Positions 1-6,777 are shown, numbered from the stretch's first letter. The stretch: 7,941 bases of DNA from Sulfitobacter sp. (GCA_026421135.1 JAPKCR010000076.1:1-7941); one strand, 5' to 3'. A program made the numbers and translations. The notes: generated by a model from the sequence alone, not told the origin.

Positions 1-651
1 CTCGCCGTCGAAGCGCAACGATTGATATGCTGCGTCTTCAATTACCGCGATCTCAATCTCGTCGGCCAAATCAATGACCCGCTCGCGTGCCGCGCGGCTA
101 ACGGTGGCACCCGTCGGATTGGCAAAATCTACTGACAGATATGCAAACTTGGCTTTACCGCCCCCAGCCTCGGCCTCTGCCTTGTAATCGGCACCTGAAC
201 GATTGCTAAGCGGGTCCAACTTGTCATACCGCGGCTCGTAGGCATTGAATGCCCCGAGTGCACCCAGATACGTGGGCCAACCAACCAAGGCGGTGTCACC
301 GGGTGACAGGAACAGCTTGCCCAGATAGTCCAATGCCTGTTGAGAGCCGGACGTTATCAGGATGTTGTCAGGTGTCGCGGGAATGCCGATATCCTGCATC
401 TGTTTGGCAATCCAGACCCGCAACGGTTTGTGGCCCTCGCTGGTGGAGTATTGCAACCCCTGCGCGGCCATCGGGCCAGTCAATGCCTCGGCGAATGCTT
501 CTTGGAACGCTTGCTTTGGGAATAGCTCAGGGTCAGGGATGCCCCCTGCAAAAGATATGATATCTGGTTGATCCAGCAGCTTTAAAAGCTCGCGGATTTC
601 AGACGCTTTCATGCGTGAGGCGCGTGTGGCAAAGATTTCTTGCAAGGACAT
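1..651 (-). CDS. PLP-dependent class I/II aminotransferase, 3' end cut off
   Basis: Only the first 217 residues lie in the window; the reading frame runs open off the left edge. Visible family features: the N-terminal segment SFAGGIPDP (33-41), the PLP-phosphate-binding stretch SGSQQALDYL (101-110), the NPTG motif (178-181), and EDAAY (205-209), whose Asp and Tyr normally contact the PLP ring nitrogen and oxygen. The catalytic lysine lies further on, outside the window. The protein resembles the LysN / 2-aminoadipate aminotransferase branch (fold type I, the catalytic half of MocR-type proteins without the DNA-binding domain), but the substrate cannot be read from this half. The ATG at 649-651 is preceded by AAGGGG (657-662) at good spacing, and no longer frame is needed. 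It is probably cytoplasmic and transcribed separately from ibpA, because a terminator lies between them. Confidence 0.9.
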   Translation of the reverse strand, partial: MSLQEIFATRASRMKASEIRELLKLLDQPDIISFAGGIPDPELFPKQAFQEAFAEALTGPMAAQGLQYSTSEGHKPLRVWIAKQMQDIGIPATPDNILITSGSQQALDYLGKLFLSPGDTALVGWPTYLGALGAFNAYEPRYDKLDPLSNRSGADYKAEAEAGGGKAKFAYLSVDFANPTGATVSRAARERVIDLADEIEIAVIEDAAYQSLRFDGE

Positions 652-700
652 ATCAGACCCCTTCCCGGCTGGATTTCGGGGCACACTGGCGCGGGCAGCT

Positions 701-730
701 ATTTAAGTCAACACCTGTGACCTAAAGCAA
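701..730 (-). promoter_or_regulatory. Possible promoter of the aminotransferase gene
   Basis: Reading the minus strand, TTGCTT (730-725) and TTAAAT (706-701) are separated by 18 bases and lie about 50 bases before the ATG, downstream of the ibpA terminator. Each hexamer matches the sigma-70 consensus only partly. The need for a promoter between terminator and gene is the main support. Confidence 0.3.
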
Positions 731-752
731 GTTGCACAAAGGTGGCACAACC

Positions 753-780
753 AAAAAGACCCGAGGCAATGCCCCGGGTC
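753..780 (-). terminator. Rho-independent terminator after ibpA
   Basis: On the minus strand, 24 bases after the ibpA stop, a hairpin forms: GACCCG pairs with CGGGTC (780-775 with 763-758), then one mismatch, then three GC-rich pairs closed by a 3-base loop. A run of five U (757-753) follows. The U run is on the minus-strand side only, so the element serves ibpA and is not bidirectional. Confidence 0.85.
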
Positions 781-804
781 AAATCCGTCTCGCTTAGGTG
801 ACGC

Positions 805-1275
805 TTAGTTCACAGACTTTGCGTCAACCACGTCTTTTTCAATGGAACGGGATGTCCCTGAAATCTGAATCTGGCGCGGTTTTAGCGCTTCGGGCACTTG
901 GCGTTCCAGATCGATATTCAGCATACCGTCAACGTGAGCAGCACCAGTCACTTGCACATGGTCCGCGAGATGAAAGCGGCGCTCGAATGCACGGGTGGCG
1001 ATGCCACGATGCAGGTACGTTTTATCTGTCGTGTCATCTGCCTTGCGGGCTGACACGATCAGGGACTTCTCGCGCACTTCGACGCTTAGATCGGCCTCAG
1101 AGAAACCGGCGACCGCAATCGAAATACGATAGGAATCGTCATCGAACTTTTCGATATTATAAGGGGGATAGCTGTTTTGCGCGACGTCATTCGTCGCGAC
1201 GCGATCCATCAAATTGGCAATCTGGTCAAAGCCAACAGTGGAACGATAAAGTGGTGCAAAATCAAAATTACGCAT
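805..1275 (-). CDS. ibpA: Small heat-shock protein IbpA (Hsp20 family)
   Basis: This 156-residue protein is an ATP-independent holdase that coats unfolding proteins and hands them to DnaK/ClpB for refolding in the cytoplasm. The N-terminus MRNFDFAPLYRSTVGFD, the segment YPPYNIE (36-42), the alpha-crystallin strands YRISIAVAGF (49-58), the FERRFHL block (96-102) and IDLERQVPEA (120-129) closely follow the known E. coli IbpA pattern. The C-terminal tail keeps an I-x-I anchor (IQI, 136-138), needed for oligomer assembly, and then runs about 18 residues beyond the E. coli end. The gene is a single unit: sigma-32-type promoter and RNA thermometer upstream, terminator downstream. The ATG at 1273-1275 follows GAGGA at 9 bases. 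Both the identity and the start are well supported. Confidence 0.96.
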   Translation of the reverse strand: MRNFDFAPLYRSTVGFDQIANLMDRVATNDVAQNSYPPYNIEKFDDDSYRISIAVAGFSEADLSVEVREKSLIVSARKADDTTDKTYLHRGIATRAFERRFHLADHVQVTGAAHVDGMLNIDLERQVPEALKPRQIQISGTSRSIEKDVVDAKSVN

Positions 1276-1278
1276 AGG

Positions 1279-1305
1279 TGTTCATCCTCGTTTGAGCGAT
1301 TTACA
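1279..1305 (-). promoter_or_regulatory. ROSE-type RNA thermometer covering the ibpA Shine-Dalgarno
   Basis: In the minus-strand RNA, AUCGCUC (1300-1294) folds onto GAGGAU (1289-1284) across an AAAC loop. All bases pair except one unpaired G (1297), which faces the Shine-Dalgarno. Below an AA/GA internal loop, UGU (1305-1303) pairs with ACA (1281-1279). ROSE elements are known for exactly this design: a U-Y-G-C-U sequence (here UCGCU, 1299-1295) against AGGA with an extra conserved G that makes the helix melt on heating. At low temperature the ribosome site would be masked. The fold is hand-derived and no energies were calculated. The rest of the leader probably folds into further hairpins that I did not resolve. 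Confidence 0.72.
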
Positions 1306-1378
1306 TGTTCAGGCCTTCCATAGCGGACAGACCCCTGTTTCATTCCCAAAACCCTATCTAGGCGTCTTGGTGAAACTG

Positions 1379-1407
1379 ATGTGGGGATGAATAAATGCGG
1401 TTTCAAG
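1379..1407 (-). promoter_or_regulatory. Heat-shock (sigma-32/RpoH) promoter of ibpA
   Basis: On the minus strand, CTTGAAA (1407-1401) is followed after 14 bases by CCCCACAT (1386-1379). This nearly matches the RpoH pattern of CTTGAAA, about 13-15 bases, then CCCCATnT. Transcription would begin near 1371 and give a leader of roughly 97 bases containing the thermometer. Confidence 0.75.
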
Positions 1408-1411
1408 AGGG

Positions 1412-1425
1412 TTGTGCCGGCACAA
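1412..1425. repeat. 14-bp perfect palindrome upstream of the ibpA promoter
   Basis: TTGTGCCGGCACAA is its own reverse complement. It lies 18 bases past the protease stop codon and 4 bases before the -35 box of the ibpA promoter. It lacks a following T run in either direction, so it does not look like a normal terminator. A protein-binding site is possible, but no partner is known. Confidence 0.5.
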
Positions 1426-1443
1426 AATGCACTTTCGTTCTTC

Positions 1444-2259
1444 TTAAGGCTTTACGAATTTGGCACCCGTTGTGCGACGCCGATCCGATGCGTCAACCGT
1501 TTTCCTTTCGATGCCGGGCTGATGGTAAACGCCTTTTCCTGCGACCAGCTCGGCCTGCAAAAGCGCAAGTGGCGTCCCCAAAGCCGTGCCCAATGATACC
1601 TGTTGGCCGTCAACTTGCGCCTTGGCTGACACCACGGAAACGATCTGCGGCACGCCGCCTTCAAAGGTAAAAATCGGCGCGCCACTTGATCCGAAATCGA
1701 CGGAACATGTGGTTACCAGAACGCCTTCCTGCCGTGCCAAAACGCTGCAAACTTCTTGTAGAGACGGTGCCTCGGAACGGTCTTTGGCATAGCTGACCAC
1801 CCCAAGCCTGTCGCCACGTCGCGGGCGGGCAGCCGTTTCGAACGGAACGATGGTTGTGTTCTGAATTGCGCGGTCAAGTTCCAATAAGGCAAGGTCGTTT
1901 CGCACCCGCTCAGATGACACGACCCCATCATATACATAATCCGGATGCACCACAGCGCGGCGAATGTTGCGGTATGCTCCCGCCCGACCATTGCGCCATC
2001 CGGCTAGGAATTCGACCTCGCTGTGGTCAATCCGCAGCTTGGTGTCACGATCGAACAAGCAGTGGGCCGCCGTCAGAACGAGACGTGGCGCGATGAGCGC
2101 ACCCGTGCAAAACCCTGTTCCCGCAATATCAAGTCGGCCCACGGCCTCCCAATCGCGCGCATCGACACCGGAATCAAGGCTGCGCAGGTGCGCGTCCTGA
2201 GACAATGCCGCAGTTGCGATTGTCAGAGACATTAGTGAAAGGGCAACCCATCGGCGCAC
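1444..2259 (-). CDS. Exported trypsin-like serine protease
   Basis: This 271-residue protein starts with a signal peptide (positive RR, hydrophobic core to about residue 19, likely cut near ALS-Q), so the mature enzyme should act in the periplasm or outside the cell. The chymotrypsin-fold triad is visible: His66 in LTAAHC, Asp122 in RNDLALLEL and Ser192 in GSSGAP. Cys51/Cys67 and Cys171/Cys185 are placed to form two disulfides. The serine motif differs from the classical GDSGGP. The Asp before Ser is replaced by Ser, so substrate preference should not be assumed to be trypsin-like. The start is GTG with AGGGAG six bases upstream; the next methionine (residue 10) would cut into the signal peptide. 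It lies 81 bases after glcF with no clear terminator between, so some read-through from the glc operon is possible. The natural substrate is unknown. Confidence 0.88.
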   Translation of the reverse strand: MRRWVALSLMSLTIATAALSQDAHLRSLDSGVDARDWEAVGRLDIAGTGFCTGALIAPRLVLTAAHCLFDRDTKLRIDHSEVEFLAGWRNGRAGAYRNIRRAVVHPDYVYDGVVSSERVRNDLALLELDRAIQNTTIVPFETAARPRRGDRLGVVSYAKDRSEAPSLQEVCSVLARQEGVLVTTCSVDFGSSGAPIFTFEGGVPQIVSVVSAKAQVDGQQVSLGTALGTPLALLQAELVAGKGVYHQPGIERKTVDASDRRRTTGAKFVKP

Positions 2260-2265
2260 GGCAAG

Positions 2266-2271
2266 GCTCCC
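2266..2271 (-). promoter_or_regulatory. Shine-Dalgarno that fixes the GTG start of the protease
   Basis: AGGGAG on the minus strand lies six bases before the GTG at 2259-2257. No comparable site precedes the next in-frame ATG (residue 10). Confidence 0.7.
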
Positions 2272-2340
2272 TACCTTTGGCGTTCTAGAAGTACTAAAGC
2301 GACGGTTAAATGCAAGATAAGGCAGAAATAGGGCAAGCGT

Positions 2341-3732
2341 TCACCGAAGCCTAGGAATTTCACCTTTTGCGTCATATTTCTGCGTCAGCGCAGGCGGTTT
2401 CGGGCCGCCACTGGCCCAGTCCAACAGCTCGACCGTATGGACAACCGGAATACCAGCAGAAGATCCGATTTGCATCATGCAGCCAATGTTTCCTGCTGCA
2501 ATCACATCCGGATTTTTGGCCTGCAACGTCTTGATTTTGCGATCTTTCAGCTGCTTGGATATCTCTGGCTGCATCAGATTATACGTACCCGCCGATCCGC
2601 AACACAAATGCGGATCGGCGGGTTCTACAACTGTGAAACCGGCCTGTCTCAGTAGATCCTTGGGAAAGGTCTTAATCTGCTGGCCATGCTGCAACGAACA
2701 GGCCGCGTGATAGGCGACAACCATTCCCTGATGCACGGGTTCAGACTGCGCAACTGCGTCAATTCCGGCGATATCGTCCCTGGCAGGTCGAGATGCGGGA
2801 CCGGTGGAATCTGGCGTGCTTAGGTCGATCAAAACCTCTGATACGTCCCGGGCGATGGCAGACACCCGCGCCGCATCCGCAGCCAAAGGATCGTTGCGGA
2901 ACATATGCCCGTAGTCTTTGACAGTCGTGCCGCAGCCAGATGTGTTGATGACGATGGCATCAAGCCCCTGCCCGTCTATCTCGGCGCACCACGCTTTGAT
3001 GTTTTTGGCGGCAGTTGCATGGCTTTCGCTTGTTTTGCCCATGTGATGCGTCAAGGCACCACAGCATCCTGCCCCTTCGGCCACCACGACCTCGCAGCCC
3101 AGGCGTGTCAGTAGACGGATCGTGGCATCGTTGATGTCAGTATTCAGCGCCTTTTGCGCGCAGCCCGTCATCAGTGCCACACGCTTTTTACGCGTGCCTT
3201 GGGCGGAAAAGCTTTGAGGATCATCGTTTCGGCTAACGGGTGGAATGGATCTCGGTGCCATCTCTAGCATGGCCCTTAGCCGTGCATCAGGCATCAACCT
3301 TGCGAAGGGCCGCCCGATTTTGGCACCCAATAGGGCCACCCGGAAGCGGGTCGGATACGGCAATATGCGCGCTAAAATCCACCGTAAGGCACGATCGCTG
3401 AAGGGCCGTTTATAACGCTGCTCAATATAGTCACGGGCATGGTCCACCAAATGCATGTAATGCACGCCTGACGGGCATGTCGTCATACAAGCAAGACAGG
3501 AAAGACAGCGGTCGATATGTTTGACCGTTTTGGCATCCGGATCACGATCGTTTTCCAGCATGTCCTTGATCAGGTAAATACGCCCCCGCGGGCTGTCCAG
3601 CTCGTCCCCCAGCACCTGATATGTCGGACAAGTCGCCGTGCAAAATCCGCAATGCACACAGGCGCGCAATATCTCGTTGCTGCGCTTGATTGCAGGGTCT
3701 TTCAACTGCTCTGGGGTGAATGTGGTTTGCAT
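2341..3732 (-). CDS. glcF: Glycolate dehydrogenase iron-sulfur subunit GlcF
   Basis: This 463-residue electron-transfer subunit takes electrons from the flavin subunits GlcD/GlcE and passes them towards the quinone pool at the inner face of the cytoplasmic membrane. Two 4Fe-4S motifs are visible: Cys25/28/31/35 and Cys76/79/82/86, the last cysteine of each followed by Pro. Two cysteine-rich CCG-type domains follow, marked by GCCGA (222-226) with SGCGTT (265-270), and by HAACSLQHGQ (342-351), CCGSAGTY (377-384) and GNIGC (414-418). E. coli GlcF is about 407 residues. Part of the excess is a polar Pro/Ser/Asp-rich stretch near 305-335, between the two CCG domains. The ATG at 3730-3732 follows GGAG at 6 bases. 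It is the last gene of the operon, 39 bases after the small membrane protein; I see no strong terminator behind it. Confidence 0.96.
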   Translation of the reverse strand: MQTTFTPEQLKDPAIKRSNEILRACVHCGFCTATCPTYQVLGDELDSPRGRIYLIKDMLENDRDPDAKTVKHIDRCLSCLACMTTCPSGVHYMHLVDHARDYIEQRYKRPFSDRALRWILARILPYPTRFRVALLGAKIGRPFARLMPDARLRAMLEMAPRSIPPVSRNDDPQSFSAQGTRKKRVALMTGCAQKALNTDINDATIRLLTRLGCEVVVAEGAGCCGALTHHMGKTSESHATAAKNIKAWCAEIDGQGLDAIVINTSGCGTTVKDYGHMFRNDPLAADAARVSAIARDVSEVLIDLSTPDSTGPASRPARDDIAGIDAVAQSEPVHQGMVVAYHAACSLQHGQQIKTFPKDLLRQAGFTVVEPADPHLCCGSAGTYNLMQPEISKQLKDRKIKTLQAKNPDVIAAGNIGCMMQIGSSAGIPVVHTVELLDWASGGPKPPALTQKYDAKGEIPRLR

Positions 3733-3756
3733 GGATACTCCGGCGATTAAAGGTCT

Positions 3757-3774
3757 TGAACCTTCAAGGGTTCA
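3757..3774 (-). other. Small hairpin between the membrane-protein gene and glcF
   Basis: On the minus strand TGAACC pairs with GGTTCA around the loop CTTGAA. The first TGA is the stop codon of the upstream gene, so translating ribosomes would disturb the stem. No U run follows, so it is not a terminator. An mRNA-processing or stability role is only a guess. Confidence 0.35.
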
Positions 3775-4137
3775 GGTGGTGACAAGGCTGGCCCAAGCCA
3801 ACCCGAACCAGGGGATTGTTGTGCCAATTGCCCCCAAGACAGCCGTCCAACGCCGCATTGAAGTGCCGCGATAGGCCCGGCGCAATGCTTGGGTACCAAA
3901 GGCCAGCACACCGATCCAGCCCAGCCAGATCAACAGCACGCTAAGCCCCGCCATTAGCATGTCGGCATCTAACGGCCGTGCCAACCCATACCTTATCGCA
4001 AGGGCGGCGGCGGCAAAGACAAAGGAGAAAATTGCTAGGAACAACATTTGCGCCTTGGATGGGGCCCGTTTTGTCAGCGCGCGAAATATCAATGGCCCTA
4101 CGACGAAGACGACAATAAAAAGCAGGATCAACGTCAC
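3772..4137 (-). CDS. Small four-helix membrane protein inside the glc operon
   Basis: I do not recognise a named family. The 121-residue protein is almost entirely hydrophobic, with four predicted membrane helices near 2-20, 29-49, 60-81 and 98-118. The loops after helix 1 (R19, K23, R24, K28) and after helix 3 (R86, R87, R90, R95, R96) are strongly positive, so both should face the cytoplasm, leaving N- and C-termini outside. There is no histidine and no cysteine, so it cannot bind haem through His or an iron-sulfur cluster. Its GTG start overlaps the glcE stop codon (GTGA, 4137-4134), typical of translational coupling, and glcF follows after 39 bases. The placement between two subunit genes suggests it anchors the complex to the membrane, helps quinone access, or transports glycolate. 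None of these is shown by the sequence. Confidence 0.82.
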   Translation of the reverse strand: MTLILLFIVVFVVGPLIFRALTKRAPSKAQMLFLAIFSFVFAAAALAIRYGLARPLDADMLMAGLSVLLIWLGWIGVLAFGTQALRRAYRGTSMRRWTAVLGAIGTTIPWFGLAWASLVTT

Positions 4138-5252
4138 GAAGCGTGCTCCATCAGACCTGTGTTTAGTATTTCCCTTGGGTCAAACTGGTGCCGCAGTCCG
4201 GCGGTCAAACGCGCCAGCCCAGCGGCCTCGGGGTGGAACATACCCAAACGCACCTTGGTATCAGTATCTGCCCGAACAAGCGTTGCGTGGCCGTCAAACT
4301 GCCCCAATGCGGCGCGCAGATCATGGCCGGGGTCAGCTTGCAACCAAATCAACCCGCCCGCCCAGTCATAGAACCATGCCTGGGCACCTGATCTTGCCGC
4401 TATGGCGGGCCCATCAGACGGCTTGCAGGATACTCGCCACACATCGCCCTCTTTGCCCTGAAACGGTGCCACATCGCGGGTTTCTGCCCACAGCGCGTCA
4501 GATGCTGCGGCGTCCTGTATCGCGATCTCTGCACCTTTTGCGGACAACAGGTCGCGCAATTTTCCCAACCGATACGTGACCGAAGTCTCAAATCCCTCTA
4601 TCCGCAACATCGTTCGTTGGTTGTCAGGATCATGCGCAGCACCTGTTACCTCAAACGGACTGCCAAGCGCCTTTGCCATCGCAGCGACACCGCGCACATC
4701 ATCCAACCCATGCAAGACCAAAGTGGCTTGCGTCTCCGGTTTCGGAAGCACCTTGAGGGACACCTCGCTGAGCACCCCAAGCGTGCCAAATGACCCCGCC
4801 AGCAGTTTGACCAGATCATAGCCGGTAACGTTCTTCATCACGCGCCCACCGTTTTTGACAACAGTGCCTAGCCCGTCGACATACCGAACGCCCAACAGAA
4901 AATCGCGTGCGGCCCCAACCGATATACGGCGCGGACCGCTTACATTTGCGGCCATCACGCCACCGATCGTCGGTGTGCCCTTTGTGCCCAGCAAACCACG
5001 GTGATCCATGGGTTCGAACGCCAGTCGCTGGTTTTCGGCGGCAAGGGCCGCTTCGATCTCGGCCACGGGGGTTCCAGCCTTGGCAACCACTGTCATGGCA
5101 CCGGGTTCGTACAATGAAATCCCGCTCAACCCCGCGACAGATAAAACGGTCCCTTCGACTGGCACACCGCGTGTACCGCCCCCCTGAACGGCCACTGGAC
5201 CAGTCGCGCCCTTAACGGCATCCACAAGCGCTTGTTCTGAAGTGATGTCCAT
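4134..5252 (-). CDS. glcE: Glycolate dehydrogenase FAD-binding subunit GlcE
   Basis: This 372-residue protein is the second flavin-domain subunit of glycolate dehydrogenase and is required with GlcD and GlcF for activity. A PCMH-type FAD-binding domain fills the first half: QGGGTRG (23-29), the segment GTPTIGGVMAANVSGPRR (92-109), then RDFLLGVRYVDG (116-127), GGRVMKNVTGYDL (135-147) and GSFGTLGVLSEV (153-164). The end, DPREILNTG (358-366), is the usual closing motif of this oxidase family. Its length is close to that of E. coli GlcE (about 350). The ATG at 5250-5252 has AGGAG about 10 bases upstream. glcD ends 65 bases before, and the stop codon is shared with the start of the next membrane-protein gene, so the group is transcribed together. 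Confidence 0.95.
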   Translation of the reverse strand: MDITSEQALVDAVKGATGPVAVQGGGTRGVPVEGTVLSVAGLSGISLYEPGAMTVVAKAGTPVAEIEAALAAENQRLAFEPMDHRGLLGTKGTPTIGGVMAANVSGPRRISVGAARDFLLGVRYVDGLGTVVKNGGRVMKNVTGYDLVKLLAGSFGTLGVLSEVSLKVLPKPETQATLVLHGLDDVRGVAAMAKALGSPFEVTGAAHDPDNQRTMLRIEGFETSVTYRLGKLRDLLSAKGAEIAIQDAAASDALWAETRDVAPFQGKEGDVWRVSCKPSDGPAIAARSGAQAWFYDWAGGLIWLQADPGHDLRAALGQFDGHATLVRADTDTKVRLGMFHPEAAGLARLTAGLRHQFDPREILNTGLMEHAS

Positions 5253-5301
5253 TCTTCTCTGGCTCCTAAATATCTAAATCCGGCCCTACGCCAAAACCAC
5301 A

Positions 5302-5313
5302 ATGGCCAGCCAT
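5302..5313 (-). other. Short inverted repeat just after the glcD stop
   Basis: ATGGC and GCCAT, two bases apart, lie directly behind the glcD stop codon within the 65-base glcD-glcE gap. It is too small and lacks a U run, so it is unlikely to terminate transcription. Confidence 0.25.
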
Positions 5314-5317
5314 CAGC

Positions 5318-6766
5318 TTACTCCGCAGCAAGCTTTACTGTGCGGCGGCTTTCCGAGGCATCCAACGGAAATACCTTGGCCGGGTTCAATAACCATGCAG
5401 GATCAAACACATCTTTCACTGCCATCTGGGCATTTAGATCAGCAGCTGCGTACTGCACATGCATCAGATCGCGCTTTTCAATTCCTACGCCGTGCTCGCC
5501 CGTCAGGCAGCCGCCCACTTCGACACATAACTTCAGCACCTCGGCACCGAATTCCTCGCACAGCTCCAGATCCCCGGGCTTGTTTGCATCAAACAGGATC
5601 AGCGGGTGCATATTGCCGTCACCGGCGTGGAACACATTCCCGACTTTTAGGCCGTAATGGTCGCTCATCTCGCCGATACGTTTCAACACATGCGGCAAGG
5701 ACGACACGGGGATCGTACCGTCAAGGCACATGTAATCGTTGATTTGGCCCATCGCGCCAAAGGCGGACTTGCGACCCAGCCATATCTTGGCGCTTTCTTC
5801 GGCAGACTTTGACTGGCGCAGCTCGACAGGGTTGTGCCGCCGCGCAATGTCCGAGATCAGCTCAAGCTGATGATCGATCTCTGCATCCGATCCTTCAACT
5901 TCAACAATCAACAGCGCTTCGCACATCGGATAGCCAGCTTTGGCAAAAGCTTCTGTCGCCTCGATGCAGGGGCGGTCCATGAATTCGATCGCAACCGGCA
6001 GAACACCGGCCTTGATAATGTCTGACACACAGGTGCCCGCGACTTCGTTATCATCGAAACCAATCAAAACGGGACGCGCACCTTCGGGTTTGTGCAAAAT
6101 CCGCAAAGTTGCTTCGGTTACAACGCCAAGCTGCCCTTCGGACCCGCAGATCAGCCCCAACAGATCCAGCCCCCCCGCATCCAGATGCGCGCCGCCGACG
6201 TCGATGATTTCACCATCCATCAACACCATTTTTACGCCCATTAGGTTGTTCGTAGTCACACCGTATTTCAAGCAGTGCGCCCCGCCAGAATTCATAGCGA
6301 TATTCCCTGCAATGGCACAGGCCAGCTGGCTGGATGGGTCGGGGGCATAGAAAAATCCGTTTTCCTCAACTGCTCCGGTCACGCTTAGGTTCGTGCGACC
6401 AGTCTGCACGCGGATAATGCGATTGTCGTAATCCGTCTCGATTACGTCATTCATCCGCGCCACACCCAAAATCACGCAATCGGCTGTCGGCAGCGCCCCA
6501 CCCGCAAGCGATGTACCTGAACCTCGCGGGACAACAGGCACGCCTTCTTCGTGACAAATGCGCAGCACATCGGACACTTCTTCTGTCGAAGATGGCAGCA
6601 CCGCAACCATCGGCGGGCATCTATAGGCAGTCAGTGCATCACATTCATAGGCCCGGGTCTCGTGCTCGTCTGAAATTACTGCGTCGGACGGTAGGACACC
6701 AAGCAACCTTTCAACAACCCGCGCTTTGCGAGCTATGATTGCAGGGTTGGGGACAGGCATTTCCAT
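5318..6766 (-). CDS. glcD: Glycolate dehydrogenase catalytic subunit GlcD
   Basis: This is the FAD-linked subunit that oxidises glycolate (and often D-lactate) to glyoxylate. From the chosen start it has 482 residues, near the E. coli length of 499. The PCMH FAD domain is marked by PRGSGTSLAGGA (80-91), SGGAHCLKYG (160-169) and CGSEGQLGVVTEATL (207-221). The C-terminal FAD-oxidase domain carries NVFHAGDGNMHP (377-388), GGCLTGEHGVGIEKR (418-432) and the end motif LNPAKVFP (460-467). The open frame extends 12 codons further upstream to 6802, but that would begin before the promoter's -10 box. The ATG at 6764-6766 has AGAGG six bases before it, so it is preferred. It is the first gene of the operon glcD-glcE-membrane protein-glcF. 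No glcB, glcG or regulator gene lies in the window. Confidence 0.96.
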   Translation of the reverse strand: MEMPVPNPAIIARKARVVERLLGVLPSDAVISDEHETRAYECDALTAYRCPPMVAVLPSSTEEVSDVLRICHEEGVPVVPRGSGTSLAGGALPTADCVILGVARMNDVIETDYDNRIIRVQTGRTNLSVTGAVEENGFFYAPDPSSQLACAIAGNIAMNSGGAHCLKYGVTTNNLMGVKMVLMDGEIIDVGGAHLDAGGLDLLGLICGSEGQLGVVTEATLRILHKPEGARPVLIGFDDNEVAGTCVSDIIKAGVLPVAIEFMDRPCIEATEAFAKAGYPMCEALLIVEVEGSDAEIDHQLELISDIARRHNPVELRQSKSAEESAKIWLGRKSAFGAMGQINDYMCLDGTIPVSSLPHVLKRIGEMSDHYGLKVGNVFHAGDGNMHPLILFDANKPGDLELCEEFGAEVLKLCVEVGGCLTGEHGVGIEKRDLMHVQYAAADLNAQMAVKDVFDPAWLLNPAKVFPLDASESRRTVKLAAE

Positions 6767-6772
6767 GAGGCA

Positions 6773-6777
6773 CCTCT
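6773..6777 (-). promoter_or_regulatory. Shine-Dalgarno fixing the glcD start
   Basis: AGAGG on the minus strand ends six bases before the ATG at 6766-6764. The alternative ATG four bases closer to the end of the gene (6760-6758) is spaced too far, and the longer frame to 6802 has no site of this kind. Confidence 0.7.

Noticed and set aside
1..651. The aminotransferase as the partner that turns glyoxylate into glycine for the glc pathway
   Set aside because: It resembles the LysN-type branch rather than glyoxylate aminotransferases. It is also separated from the glc operon by the protease and ibpA with its own terminator.
798..1277. A 159-codon plus-strand open frame opposite ibpA
   Set aside because: It is a mirror of the ibpA coding sequence: low-complexity, Arg/Ser/Gln-rich, with no recognisable domain and no ribosome site.
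1412..1425. The 14-bp palindrome as an intrinsic terminator of the protease gene
   Set aside because: No T run follows on the minus strand, and a symmetric stem would leave only a tight CCGG loop.
2260..2340. A promoter or terminator between glcF and the protease gene
   Set aside because: Only weak hexamers (for example TTGCAT with a poor -10) and two tiny palindromes (TTCTAGAA, AGTACT) are present, which is not enough to call either element.
3959..4579. A 206-codon plus-strand open frame opposite glcE and the membrane-protein gene
   Set aside because: It spans two well-supported minus-strand genes, and its product is rich in Arg, Pro and Thr with no family features.
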